A DNA stretch of 64,000 bases from Owenia fusiformis. Its lineage: Eukaryota; Annelida; Polychaeta; Sabellida; Oweniidae. Position numbers and translations under genes: made by a program. The notes below the pieces were generated by a model that saw nothing but the letters and a program-made list of their open reading frames with translations, had not been told where the DNA came from and ran no database searches. Within the stretch, counting starts at the first letter, position 1; every line of letters starts with the position of its first letter. This document shows, one piece after another, positions 23,501-33,399 of the stretch. Where the stretch lies: the NCBI GenBank assembly GCA_903813345.2, contig CAIIXF020000004.1:20804477-20868476 (forward strand), in the 5' to 3' direction.

Positions 23501-26500
23501 TAGTAATAAATGAATTAGAATGTCACCTAACATTTGATGATGGTATGAATTTATTGATTTGGTGTCTATCAATACATGTTTCTAACTTAATGCTGCAAAA
23601 TGATAAAATTCACCACATCCACTTTCTTCAATTTTCCAGGGGTAGGGCACTATAAAGTCATATTAAAATTACAAAATAGTACTTCATAACTAAAATAGAT
23701 GTATTACAATACCACACATAGCTTAGAAATGTTTTTAGAATACTACTATGAGCTGTTAAAGCTGTCATATTGTGCTTGAAGCTACAAATATAAAATTGGC
23801 AAGACAAAAATTACGTATCTTTTTCCTGTTTTTTGTATTTTTCTGAGACCAATAAGGGTATCAACCCATAACTTTAGGATAGTATTCATATTTGTACTAG
23901 CAATGTATGGTGTACAACTCAGAACAATAGCTCATCTATCCTTTGAGTTATGAACTAGTTTCATAGTACCCCCTAGAATATTTTCCTAGGGGGGTAAAAA
24001 TGCCAAAATTTAGTGTCGTGACCACCCCATTGAGCTGTCATCTTTTAATATCTTTATCAGCATGAAAAACTGATCTAGTAAAAATAGGTCTGTTGCTTTT
24101 TCTAAAAAATGCCTCAAAAACTTGAATTATTTGAATTGGAACCTGTCTAATTATGTCATAGGCTTAGAACCAAAAGGTGTATGGGGTTCATCGCCGAATT
24201 ATTTTTAAAAATTTACATTGTATATAATACACTCTGAGCATTTCAAATATAATTTGTTAAACGTTTTTTTCAACAAATTTCAAAAAATTGCTTTTCCTTT
24301 TTTGCACCCATCGCATCCCGCCCCCTGGCTACGCCCATGCATATGTTGGCACTACAGAGTGGGAACCTTTGAAATTGTGATATAGCAAATAATTAAGGCT
24401 TACCTTCGTTGTTAACTCGCGTTATTCCAGTGAGGCAATATTGAGCCTGGCAACACCCATCAGCGAATGAGCTACATGGCCCCGTGAAATCTCTTTGGTG
24501 CTCGAAGCCTTCGTTCTTACACCATGGGTTATAAACGGATGAGCAATAATGGCATCTCACGCAAAACGCTGTAATGCAATATAAATGGAACCTCTATAGT
24601 TCAAAATAGCCACTGGAGTAGCTCATTGTATTTGAATATTTAAAGTATAAACATTTTTGTTTCTTCCTTTGATCTGATTGTTTACCTAATATATTGGACA
24701 GATTTTTATTGTGTAAATAAATTCTATTTGTTGAATGAAGGAAATTTTGACCTTATTAGATCATTTGGTAGCATGTTTCTGTTTGTCGATTAAAAATCAT
24801 CAACATTTCTGACCTGAATAACAAATTCAAGTTCAACCAAAAACAGACTGATCAGGTTATCTGGTGCAGTCGGGCTTGTCTAGGTTTTGTAGGGGGGGGG
24901 GGTATAATTGCTGTACGTACCTGTTGTCGTCCATAACACCCCAGTCACATTTGTCGCACGGCGGCCGCAAGTCGACCGCAGATCAATTAAATCGGTGAAT
25001 TTCTGCGGCGAGCGTAGAAAAACTACGCTCGCCTTGCGGCCTCCGTACGGCGAATGCAGATTTTTACCGGCCGCAGGGAAGGCGTAGAATTTATAACTCG
25101 GAGTTATAATATTTGTTCATTTCTGAGGTCCCCGTAGAAATCAACTGGCTCAACAAGATTGAATCATTATTTGTCAATGTTTCACGATCACTTTTTATTT
25201 GATATTACATCCTAGCACTATGAATAACATTTATAAATTGTCCTGATGTAAATAAAATGAAAAAAACTATTATTTATCAATAGAAATGTAAAATTCACCG
25301 TGCGGCTGCCGTGGGAAATGTGACTGCAAAAGTATGAGAGCGCAGAAATTCTGCGGCGAGCGTAGAAAAGCTACTCGCCGCAGAAATGATAGACCGCAAG
25401 GTCGCCGTAGGAAATGTGACTGGGGTGTTAGTGTTATATTATGTGGAGCCTAGGTTGAGCCCGAGGTTGAGTGACTTCGATTTAAATTAGCTGAAATATG
25501 AAATCTAAAATAAAACTTCAGTATCACATTTTTTATTTCTGTCGATTAAAAGCATCGTAGTCTAATTTGGTTTACTTTTATAGTATTTTATTTTTTAATT
25601 TTATTTCATTTCTTATTTCTCTAAATATGTTACTTTTATTTTTTACTTCCCATTGTAAATCATTTGAAGTACCATTCCTTCTAGCCAAATTTCAGAGAAA
25701 TATTTTTCAGACTCAACTCAACTAAAACTGTTGAGATGAAGTCAAAAGTTCATAATATTCCCCTTTAGCCTAAATCTGTCTCGCCTGTGAATTTTAATTA
25801 GCCTCGTATATCTGTTTACTCAATTGCACATTAACTAATAATTTGTTTCTAAGTGATATTCAATAAAGTGTTGATCCTGAAAATATACATTTTATAACAA
25901 AAATAGTTTACCTTTTCCTTCAATTTCTTGACGGTGATTGTGCATGTTTAAAACTTTTTAAATATGGATGCCGCAGTTAGTCCATCCAAATCAACATACA
26001 ACCGTTTTATCTATATTATGAAACCCTTGAAAGTAATAAATATAACTAAGTTTTATGCGGAAAGATAACCAGAAATGTGTTGTGTTTCAAAATAAAAAAA
26101 GGAATTTCAATTTCATTAAGACTTTATTACTCGCCAGTAGGAAAGTAATATATGTGACCAATCATCAAATTGATCGCGTTACGAATTAGTTGAGACCTCA
26201 AAGTTGGTAAATAGATAGACCAACTTCGTATACATCTTTTAGAGCCAAACATCAGGGGGGTAACTCAACAATCAGGCATTGTACCTTTAATAGCCCACGT
26301 CCTGGATCTAATGTACCACCCTTGGCATTATTTGAGCATCAGCAACATACAGAGAGGGTTAAGAGCTTTCTCTTCCCCGAAGTCAGCATTGATGCATGAT
26401 TTATAGAAATTGCGCTAACGTGCCATATTTATTCTTGCAACAGTAATAAATTCATGATCAACAGAAGAGAGGGCCAAGGGCCAAGGGTCAGGCGTGGTTT

Positions 26501-29500
26501 TACTTCCCCGAAGATAAGTTCAATTTACATTTAAGAGTCACGTTTTTGTTTCAAATGTTAAAATATACAGGGCGTTACAAAGAAATACCATACTCCTTGG
26601 TTAATCAAAATATAATTTAGGCTTTAATAGCAACTCTATGTTTTAAAAAAAGATTATCTAATTATCAATGATTTGACGACTTTGTGAGTAAAACGTATGC
26701 CTGAAAGCTTGGAGGAATCCAATTTACTGAATTAACTTTTATATTTTTATAATTTGTAAAAAACAACAATAATATGTAAAGAAAATTTTTTTAATGTCGT
26801 GGGGTATGGTATATTTTCTATCTATTCTGCTCAAAAATGAATTTCGAGTTCTCGGAAATTGCACATCACAATATAAAGTGAATATCTCGCTGCCATAATA
26901 TGAAAATGCGCAAAGTGCGTTTTAATATTATTTTGTTTAAATTAATCAAAACGTTATATATTTTACGAATATGTTCCTTGATCAGAACATTGGAATTTAT
27001 AACATATGTATGTGTACGTATTTAATGCTAAAACACATTGAAACCATGCACCATGAATAATTATTTTTGTTAGATGAAATAATAAAAAACATCATTCATG
27101 ACGCAATGTAAGTTTCTTTAATTAGTATCTCTGAAGATTAGAAACACATGGTTAAATATAGCTATAGATGTTCATAAAACAAACATCAAGCTGCATTTAT
27201 TTCCTGAAACCAATGAGGATTGGCTCCCAGAGTGCAACATCGATATTCTGTTCCATATATGGGCATGTCGTGACACAAAATTCGAATTTAAACAGCCGCC
27301 ATTTTGTTCACTTCAATATTTGAATCGTGGATTTGGTCTTATTTTCGAATAAAATATTCCAAACCTCACAAGAAATGATTGAGATATTTATTTGAATCCT
27401 TTTAACAGTTTATTTTGAATTTATATATAATTTCGACGTTTTCATTGTTGGAAAATATCAAGTTTTGATCCCGGGAGCCAATCCTCCTTGTCCTTAAACT
27501 TAAGCCTAATTCCTTGAATTGCTAATATTATAAACATTGCATCATGGGAAATGACCTCCAGTTGCATGGCTATATATTGTGTATTGACTCAAGTGTTAGA
27601 TATCTATATCAGACATTTCCCGAATCTTAATGTTTACACTCGGTGTTTCCATGCCTTTAAATATCCTAACACAAGTTGATGGTACTTTGTGTCATGTTAA
27701 CTACGCAGAGGAATTACTTCTCAAAATGATGCATTGATGTAGAACTTCCCTCGGAATTTCTATATTTATATATCTTCTATCTTCATTTCATTCAGGAAAC
27801 AGAAAATGTAAAATAAAAAGTAAATCAATAGCAATTTATTAAAAACAACAAAACAATTATGCACAAGAACACGAAATAGATTTAGCCAATAAAACATCTG
27901 AAACTGAATAAGTTTCTCGATTCTATATTTTCACCACATACGTAAATAAAAATAAGTGTAGAATATCAATACGTTGTAAGACACCCCCCCCCCCTCTCCT
28001 CATTTGAAAAGGGGAGTGGGTAACATGTGGGTTACCTTGGTCTACGCAATTGTGAGAACAAAAGTTGTTTTAGAGAGAAAATGTGACATAAAATTTAATG
28101 GTGAGATTCTAAACGATAAAGTCTGGTCTCAATTTTTTGAATGTACAACCGATACTACCCTTTTGGTAATTCAATGGAAAATTTTACATGGTATTTACCC
28201 TCAAAATATTTATTTGAAGAAATGTAACATTGAAAACTCTGACATCTGTAATTTTTGTAACGCACATGTAAAAGATGACATTGACCACTTCTTTATCAAT
28301 TGTGACTGTATTAAATCAATTTGGGATGATGTAAATGTTACAAATGATCAAAAAATTGGAAATGCAATTGTTAAAAAAGAAGATTTACTTAAAACATTGG
28401 TAATTAAAAAAGCTATACATGATTTTAAAAAAAGGGTCAATACAGCTAGTAATGTAAAAGCTATTTTTGATAATGAAATAATGATCAGAAAGATGTAATG
28501 TAACTTGAAATTTCTATTATTGTATTTTATCTTATTGTATGCATGTAATGTAAAATATGTTTATTAATAAAGTTTGATTTTATAAAAAAAAAAAAAACCT
28601 TGGTCTACGTTTAGTTTTATAGTCTTGAAGTATATTCAAGATAACTCAGTGATAATGAATATATCGAAATGTAAGAAATAATTTGAATCTGACGATTAAA
28701 AATGTGTTGTAAAAAGAAATCTGAAAAAGCTGAATTCATTGGAATATTATCAAGCGCCCATTCTGATACTCAGACCATCTCTGCTATGCACAAGAATTCT
28801 AGAAGGAAACTGAGAGAAGGCTGTGATATCTCACGATGTCAAGCGCCAATCATGTCCGCAAATTAAAGATCGATTCTAAATCACATACATTTGCATCAAT
28901 ACCATGTCCCCAAAATCTAAATAGGCTACGTGTATTTCGGGGAAGTTAAAATTAAACAGTCGTACTATTATGCATGTTTATTAGCAGATCGTTCTGATTT
29001 ATTGGAGTCATTAACTTATTCATGCAAAGTCCTGTTGTAAATTACTTCGCCACTCCCAAACGCATAAAAACTCAAAGGTGATCAGTTCGCAGAAATGGAC
29101 CTTGATTAATCATCTTTTTTCAATGTTAATAGTTTTACATATACGCCCAGCTGTTTTATTTCAAGCATCCAAATAATCATTGACCTTGAATCTCAGTGGT
29201 TCACGAAATCTTTCGGCATCGCTCAAAGTGTTTGAAGATGTGATTTGTTTATGGCTAATGTTAACATTAGAACAGATTGCCTATTCTGTTTGCAGATATC
29301 TTTCAATTGAAAACAGATAAACTGTAAAATATCAACCAACGGCTCCTTTAGGTGCTCGGGAAAAAATCTTTTGGTATTTTACAAAATGTCATGGAGAAAG
29401 TTTTGGTCTGTCTATACGTACTAAATATAGGCCTAAATGTTTACAGTTGAAAACACGAAACATGTGAAAATACAGAATTATATCGTGTTCTGTGTTTTCA

Positions 29501-32227
29501 ATAAACCACCTTTCCAATAAATCCTGACCTCTTTTGATGGAGATTGCTACTACGTACGTAGAAAATAGTATCTGTTATTAGTATATTGGGCGATGTGGTA
29601 TTTGTTTTTATGCAACTTCTCAATATACACATATATATATGGGTTATATAGTATTGATACATTTTTTCATGGCTTAATTGCAAGATAGAGCCATTTTAAC
29701 CAAATGTAAGATACAAGTAAAACATGCAGAATAAATTTCTCTCTGGGCCTGGGTACATTTTTTATGAAGTGGAAAATGACTGAATCTTTCCAAAATACTA
29801 GTTAGTTAAGAAAAATATTGGTCAGATTTTTAAAAAAATTACCAGGGGCTTAGAACCTATCATATTTCAATATCTAGATAAGGTGTTTATATCCAACGGG
29901 GCGTTTTGGAAGACAACGGGGCGTTTTGGTCAATTTCAAACAGTTGCGTAAGACTTTTAAAAATTGCTGCGTTTAACGTAATAAATATGTTGATGCAGTT
30001 ATGGACCGTTGTTATGGGTGTCCTTGCTTGAAGACGTGATACTAATGGGCAAGACAGGATAGATCTTAAAACACAAGTCGATTGGTGTTTAGAATCGACC
30101 AGGGCAAACCTACAAACGGACACACCGATGGACAAAATATTTAAGAATGAAACTACGTTTTTAGTCATAGACTCGGCGGGGCGTTTTGGAAGACAACGGG
30201 GCGTTTTGGTCAATTGCAAACAGTTGCGTAGGACTTTTCGAAATTGCTGCGTTTAACGTAAAAAATATGTTGATGCAGTGATGGACGGTTGTAATGGGCG
30301 TCCTTGCGCAGAATATGGAGGAGAGTGATAGAAGAACTGGCGAGATTTTTTTTATTTATTTTTTTATTTATTTATTTATTTCATATAATACATACAATAG
30401 TTAACAATGAAGTGGGTGACACAAAGATTTGTGTATATTCCCACATATGGAGTGAGTAAAATACAAGTATGTTACATTATGCAGTTTGGGGATCTGCCGT
30501 TGCATGCCCTCGACAAAAAATATAATATGTGCCATCAAATTGCCCAAGGAAGGAATTAAAGTTGCAATAAATATTTCTTGGTTTGTTTTTTCATGAAAAT
30601 TGTACTTTTAATGGATTGAATGTGCGGGGGTAGTTGGTTCCAAATATCAGGTATAGAATACGCTAGCATTGATTTTCCATAGTTAGTGCGGGTTTTTGGC
30701 TTGTCGTAAGATTTCTTATTTCTTGTGTTGTAATTGTGTCTATTCTCAACTGTTTTGAAAAAAGATGGAAAAAAGATATCGAGGCTTTTGGTTGAAATCT
30801 CTGAAAATTTGCATCTTCTCACATCTGGGGACCAAAACGCCGCTAAAACGACTGAAAGATATTTCTGTAAAGGTTTTAATGGGACAAGTTTGAAGAAAAA
30901 TGGTGAAGTGTGAGACTCACAATCATAGATTTTCCAAAGACAGAGTAGGTTTTAAATTCAAATTAACGGTTTGCGGGGCGTTTTGGTTTCGATACGCCCG
31001 GCCCGGAGAGTTTGTATCGCGTGCTAATGGACAAGATAATAATTATCGATTTCAGAAAACTCTGATTCTAGTTTTAAAACTAGTGGACAGTGGACATAAA
31101 TATATTTTTAGTAATTCTTCTAGTTGTTAACACTTTATAACATGACATATTATAACTTTTTGTTTGCTAAATTCTGTTTCTTAACTTTTGGATCAACTGG
31201 TAACGTATTACAGAATATTTTCATGTATTTACAGATATTTGCGATCATCTTTTGGCTGCTTGTCCTTGTCTCCGTGGCAGTCATCTTCATCGACACTGTC
31301 CATGAGTTCAGAATCCCGAAGGATTCCAAAATGGACGAGAATGAGAAGATTTCCGATCCGACACTTCACTGGTGGTTCAATACAACCGGCAATCCAAAGA
31401 GTGACATGTACCAGACAACCAAGTCTAGTCCAATTTCGAGATATTTGGATTTTGTTTTGAATATATTTTTCACGATTGAGTTAATTTTGAGGTTTATGAC
31501 AGTGCCTAATAAGTTGGTATTCATGCGCAATTTGATTACTATCATTGATATCGTATGTGTCGTCCCCGCCTTGGTTATGTATACGATCATATTTGCAGTG
31601 CCTGACTACCAGAAAAGCACGGCTCTTGAGTGGATCGTCCGTGTTGCCTGGATGTTGAGATTACTCCGCGTTCTGAGGATCTTCAAACTGACGAAGCATT
31701 ACACGGGATTGAAAATATTCGTAATGGCGTTGAAAGCCAGTTGGAGGGAGTTGGTACTGCTGCTGGTGTTTATTCTAATAGGTGTGATGATTTTCTCCAT
31801 TTTAATTTACTTCGCGGAGTTTTCACAACCTGACACCTTTCCTAATATGGTCACTGGCCTTTGGTGGGGCATCATCACCATGACAACGGTCGGTTATGGT
31901 GACGTCTACCCGAAATCAGTAGCCGGGTGTGTTATTGGGTCTTTGTGCGCTCTTAGTGGACTCATTGCCACGGGACTCCCAATCCCAATTATAGCAAACA
32001 ATTTTAACCAATATTACAGCTATGCAAACCTAAAGCCTAAGATCTTCAATAAAAGAGGGGGATTGACCGAAATGAAACGATTCTCTACGAGAAAGGAGAG
32101 TCAACGGAGAACTGGAAAGTTTGTTCCTGACGATGAGACAATTTTTGAAAATGATGCCCCATTCGAAAACAGTGATCCTATAAGTGAAAACCCCGTGGCA
32201 AATAGCCCAATTGAAACTCCAATTTAA
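11560..32227 (+). CDS. voltage-gated K+ channel, Kv3/Shaw-like (3 coding exons)
   Basis: Exons 11560-11955, 18936-19109 and 31235-32227 all join in phase 0 at GT/AG sites and encode 520 residues. Exon 1 carries the T1 tetramerisation domain (about 31-132) with the non-Shaker zinc motif H98-x5-C104-x20-C125-C126. Exon 2 (133-190) is the T1-S1 linker, ending in the family-typical KLWQLLEEPNSSKGAK. Exon 3 has S1 (191-212), S2 (258-278), S3 (288-310), S4 (322-345), S5 (358-384), the pore with TTVGYGD (407-413), and S6 with PIP (439-441) where most Kv channels have PVP. S4 carries R326, R332, R335, R338, K341 and K344, with Trp at 329, where spacing predicts another basic residue. The protein should form a tetrameric delayed-rectifier or A-type K+ channel in the plasma membrane. 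Kv3-like identity rests on the zinc site, the CCW-x-x-YRQ linker start and the S6 residues. An acceptor 21 bases upstream of exon 3 (exon start 31214) is also in frame and would add seven residues. The start ATG was chosen as the only Met before T1. Confidence 0.9.
11956..14027 (+). other. Kv intron 1, 5' part
   Basis: Begins GTATGT. Apart from the 83-bp tandem duplication at 12666-12831, a poly-C run at about 13448-13460 and another at about 13906-13919, I see a small imperfect inverted repeat around 13592-13686 (TACACCCCTCTC and its near complement). No exon was recognised. Confidence 0.45.
12666..12831. repeat. 83-bp tandem duplication (two units)
   Basis: Units starting at 12666 and 12749 are almost identical. 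Each contains TTGGCCGAATATTGA and ATCGGTAACATGTATGTGG. The high similarity implies a recent local duplication inside Kv intron 1. No function is evident. Confidence 0.8.
14258..14441. repeat. Harbinger subterminal tandem repeat
   Basis: Two roughly 80-bp blocks, each running from CAGCGAGTAA through CGCATACATGCGAA to CTTCCGAATC and GCGAAAAG-type sequence, lie about 100 bp apart. Such subterminal repeats commonly serve as transposase or Myb-protein binding sites in Harbinger elements; that role here is inference. Confidence 0.6.
14533..15000. mobile_element. mariner-type MITE nested in the Harbinger element
   Basis: A 468-bp element with about 40-bp imperfect inverted ends (CAGGGTGACAC, then ATGCCACCCACTTATT) and TA on both sides (14531-14532, 15001-15002). 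It has no open frame of note. It interrupts the Harbinger element and is therefore the younger insertion. Confidence 0.85.
15489..17227 (-). pseudogene. HARBI1-like Harbinger transposase, three exons, two frameshifts
   Basis: On the minus strand the coding exons are about 17227-16481, 16358-16076 and 15803-15489, joined by GTGAGT and GTACAT donors and TTTCAG acceptors in compatible phases. The DDE catalytic residues are recognisable: D in AIDGKH, D in VGDDAFS, E in SENAFG. Exon 3 has the family's CCILHNLM segment and a clean stop. Two single-base deletions break the frame: one near 16752, where the sequence after AENTLS continues in another frame as VREVCQAI, and one in a T run of exon 2 near 16226-16234, just before the second Asp. 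The enzyme would have cut and joined the element's own ends in the nucleus. As it stands it cannot be made. The start may be Met at 17227 or at 17188. Confidence 0.85.
17977..18733. mobile_element. TTAA-flanked foldback element (long palindrome)
   Basis: The 757-bp element is almost entirely two inverted arms of about 330 bp around a short centre. The ends read GGTGC(C/T)ATGGAAGTTAACAGG inward from each side. TTAA lies on both sides (17973-17976, 18734-18737), the target used by piggyBac-type transposases. The arms give mirrored short open frames that are not genes. The element lies in Kv intron 1, 200 bp before exon 2. Confidence 0.85.
19110..19766 (+). other. Kv intron 2, start
   Basis: Begins GTTAGT directly after the linker exon. 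Nothing further is recognised up to the repeat arm at 19767. Confidence 0.5.
19767..20178 (+). repeat. single arm of the CACACCCGGTG foldback family
   Basis: This segment matches, at high identity, each arm of the palindrome at 47460-48482. It starts CACGCCCGGTGATCGTG and ends in GGGACGGAGGGGGGAGG. Only one arm is present. It abuts the long-TIR element starting at 20180, so either that insertion replaced the second arm or the arm was copied alone. Confidence 0.8.
21797..22465. mobile_element. foldback element, copy 2
   Basis: About 670 bp matching the element at 5246-5948 in reverse orientation, again built of two inverted halves with AAAGG...CCTTT ends and internal TCACCAAAAATGCAA blocks. 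It is nested inside the long-TIR element. Confidence 0.7.
22485..23311 (-). mobile_element. possible pogo/Tigger-like MITE with GTTCCACTTA motifs
   Basis: The right end read on the minus strand is TACAGTAGAACCTGCTAAG, which resembles pogo/Tigger termini. The sequence then repeats AAGTGGAACACC several times. The left part (from about 22485) has the same GTTCCACTTA/TAAGTGGAAC words, and two ~45-bp blocks with TCTACAGGAGGTTAATCCA recur internally. No transposase remains. The left boundary is uncertain. Confidence 0.5.
24404..24568 (-). CDS. cysteine-rich Ly6/uPAR-like exon, antisense in Kv intron 2 (partial gene)
   Basis: On the minus strand a 165-base open segment is bounded by an ATTACAG acceptor and a GTAAGC donor, entering and leaving in phase 1. 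It encodes about 55 residues with eight Cys in the pattern C-x2-C-x2-C-x8-C-x14-C-x6-CC-x4-C, beginning FCVRCHYCSS. This resembles the first half of a Ly6/uPAR three-finger domain (CxxC near the start, a CCQ segment later), which usually gives small secreted or GPI-anchored proteins. The signal-peptide exon and the last exon (CN motif, GPI signal) were not found with confidence. A small minus-strand frame at about 25918-25950 ends in GTAAAC in the right phase but is not a signal peptide. It is therefore part of a nested antisense gene or a relic of one. Confidence 0.55.
24936..25428. mobile_element. GC-rich MITE with ACACCCCAGTCACATTT ends
   Basis: A 493-bp element with inverted ends of about 19 bp, flanked by TA (24934-24935 and 25429-25430). 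The subterminal parts are dense in CTGCGGCGAGCGTAGAAA and its complement, forming internal hairpins much richer in GC than the surrounding intron. It has no coding frame. Confidence 0.75.
25431..27209. other. Kv intron 2, middle; possible MITE fragment
   Basis: AT-rich. At about 26566-26830 a TACAGGGCGTTAC end is followed by sequence similar to the interior of the MITE at 14533 (GACTTTGTG, then ATGCCT), but the second inverted end is weak, so I treat it as a probable truncated copy. No exon was recognised. Confidence 0.4.
27211..27490. mobile_element. hAT-type MITE, copy A
   Basis: A 280-bp element sharing most of its length with the element at 45115-45419. Inverted ends are CAAtGAGGATTGGCTCCC and GGGAGCCAATCCTCCTTG. 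It lacks about 25 bp found in the other copy. The flanks TCCTGAAAC and TCCTTAAAC are near-matches, consistent with a decayed 8-bp duplication. Confidence 0.75.
28047..28597 (+). mobile_element. 5'-truncated LINE with poly-A tail
   Basis: A perfect 12-bp direct repeat, CCTTGGTCTACG, flanks the insert (28035-28046 and 28598-28609), and the right end is a run of 14 A. The insert keeps only the C-terminal end of the reverse-transcriptase polyprotein. The frame contains the zf-RVT-like CNFC...HFFINC pattern followed by W, typical of LINE ORF2 tails. The stop is at 28496-28498 and is followed by a short 3'UTR. The clean duplication and tail show target-primed reverse transcription. The insert is oriented with the host Kv gene. 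Confidence 0.9.
28610..29896. other. Kv intron 2, no gene recognised
   Basis: About 1.3 kb of AT-rich intronic sequence without a convincing exon or repeat. Confidence 0.4.
29897..30305. repeat. 130-bp direct repeat with GGGGCGTTTTGG motifs
   Basis: Units at about 29897-30025 and 30177-30305 are some 90 percent alike. Each begins with two GGGGCGTTTTGG words and continues through AACAGTTGCGTA to TGATGCAGT. Further GGGGCGTTTTGG or inverted CCAAAACGCC words lie at 30829-30838 and 30976-30987. This may be part of one larger element interrupted by the LINE tail that follows. Confidence 0.65.
30345..30835 (-). mobile_element. 5'-truncated LINE tail (CR1/L2/Jockey-like)
   Basis: On the minus strand, about 88 codons (30822-30556) encode the conserved C-terminal end of a non-LTR reverse transcriptase. 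HNYNTRNK is followed by RTNYGKSMLAYSIPDIWNQL, then PPHIQ and a Tyr-Leu-Leu ending. The untranslated tail ends in an (AAAT)n-type repeat (30345-30380 on the plus strand reads as T-rich TTTA repeats). The element is opposite to the Kv gene. No target duplication was identified. Confidence 0.75.
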
Positions 32228-33399
32228 AACTTAATGTACTGAAGTTTGAAACTCGATGTACTTCTTGTGTTATTGGTTCAGGAATCTAGGGTGTCTGTTG
32301 TCGACATCAGGACACAACGTGATCAGAAAAGAGAGAGTGCAAACTGTAGCAATAGTATCAACAATTGCCAACATGTCTCTTTGAATTATTGTCGTTACAC
32401 CAAGAACTAAGAGTACAAGCGACAGGCATTTTTAGAACAAAAATGAAAAAAACTTTTCGTGCGTGCCTTATGATTTCATATAAGTTGTCACTTTTTGTAA
32501 CTATGGTAATATATATTGCTTGCTACATGTCTTGTGTTTAAGTGACATATCTAGCTGAACTAGTATAACTCCCTAAACTCCTTATTATGGTAACCAATGA
32601 ATATTACTCAAATTTTAAGATGCCTGTGACATGGTTATTATAGATTTTAAGTCAATCTGACCTAGAGTTTTCAAGTTATCACTAAGTAATAAATAAGCCT
32701 AATGAGCTATTGCCATGGTTACATATATCGTTCAAAATATAAACAATATTCCTGTAAAATCAACACAAAGTCACTGTTTTAACTTAAACTAATAAACTTA
32801 TTTTATTACTATTTCAGACTGTAAAAGTAGTTGTTTGATCGCACACTTATTGTATTGCATAACAGTTGTTGAAAATTTTTTTTTTGAATAATGTGAACTA
32901 CAACTGTAGAAGACTGTAGACTGATTAATTTTATTTTAATGTTGCCCCTTATTCTCTCATTGTGATGTAAATTAATAGACTCGATATTCTTTTCTCACTC
33001 ATTTTTGACACATCTCAATGAAGTCTAAAAAATTCAATATCTCTTTGCATTTTTACTTGTTATATTTTATGTGTTTTCGACTATTGCCCATTATGCTTTG
33101 TCACTATTATGTAAGATAATACGAAGAAGATCAATGTACAAAAAAGTCTTAAACCAGTAAATAATGATTATTTTGATAATAAATAGAAACGGTGACAATA
33201 ATGATATGAAAAGAGTGTTTCTTTAAAAGGTAATTTTATACATGTTAATAGAATGACCTGTATTTTGAAATATAAAGATCAGAATGACCTAATTTTGGGA
33301 TCTGGTTATCAAACAAAGTCCCTTCTTTAATATCCTTTACAATTTCGTCTAAAATATCTTGGGGGCTAATATAGGGTCACCTGTCCTTTGCTGGCATAA
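32228..33399. other. 3' intergenic region between convergent Kv and ISG12-like genes
   Basis: The region should contain both 3'UTRs. AATAAA on the plus strand near 32787 and 33176 could serve Kv. TTTATT near 32797, read as AATAAA on the minus strand, could serve the ISG12-like gene, so the two transcripts may overlap. The sequence has several GCCATGGTTAC/GGTAAC words. Confidence 0.45.

Larger units (their letters stand above)
20180..24066. mobile_element. 3.9-kb element with about 430-bp terminal inverted repeats
   Basis: The left 430 bp (20180-20610) reappears inverted at 23635-24066. Shared landmarks are TTCATGCTGATAAAGATATT at the tips, GTGGTCACGACACT, CCCCCCTAGG and CCAGGGGTAGGGCAC at the inner ends. 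Arm identity is clearly below 100 percent, so the insertion is not recent. The 3-kb interior has no transposase-sized frame and itself contains other insertions (21797-22465 and about 22485-23311). A non-autonomous foldback or long-TIR DNA transposon fits best. No target duplication was established. Confidence 0.75.

Noticed and set aside
25918-25950. A small minus-strand first exon (starts MHNHRQ) for the Ly6-like gene
   Set aside because: The phase matches, but it is not a signal peptide and the donor GTAAAC is not strong; chance is likely.
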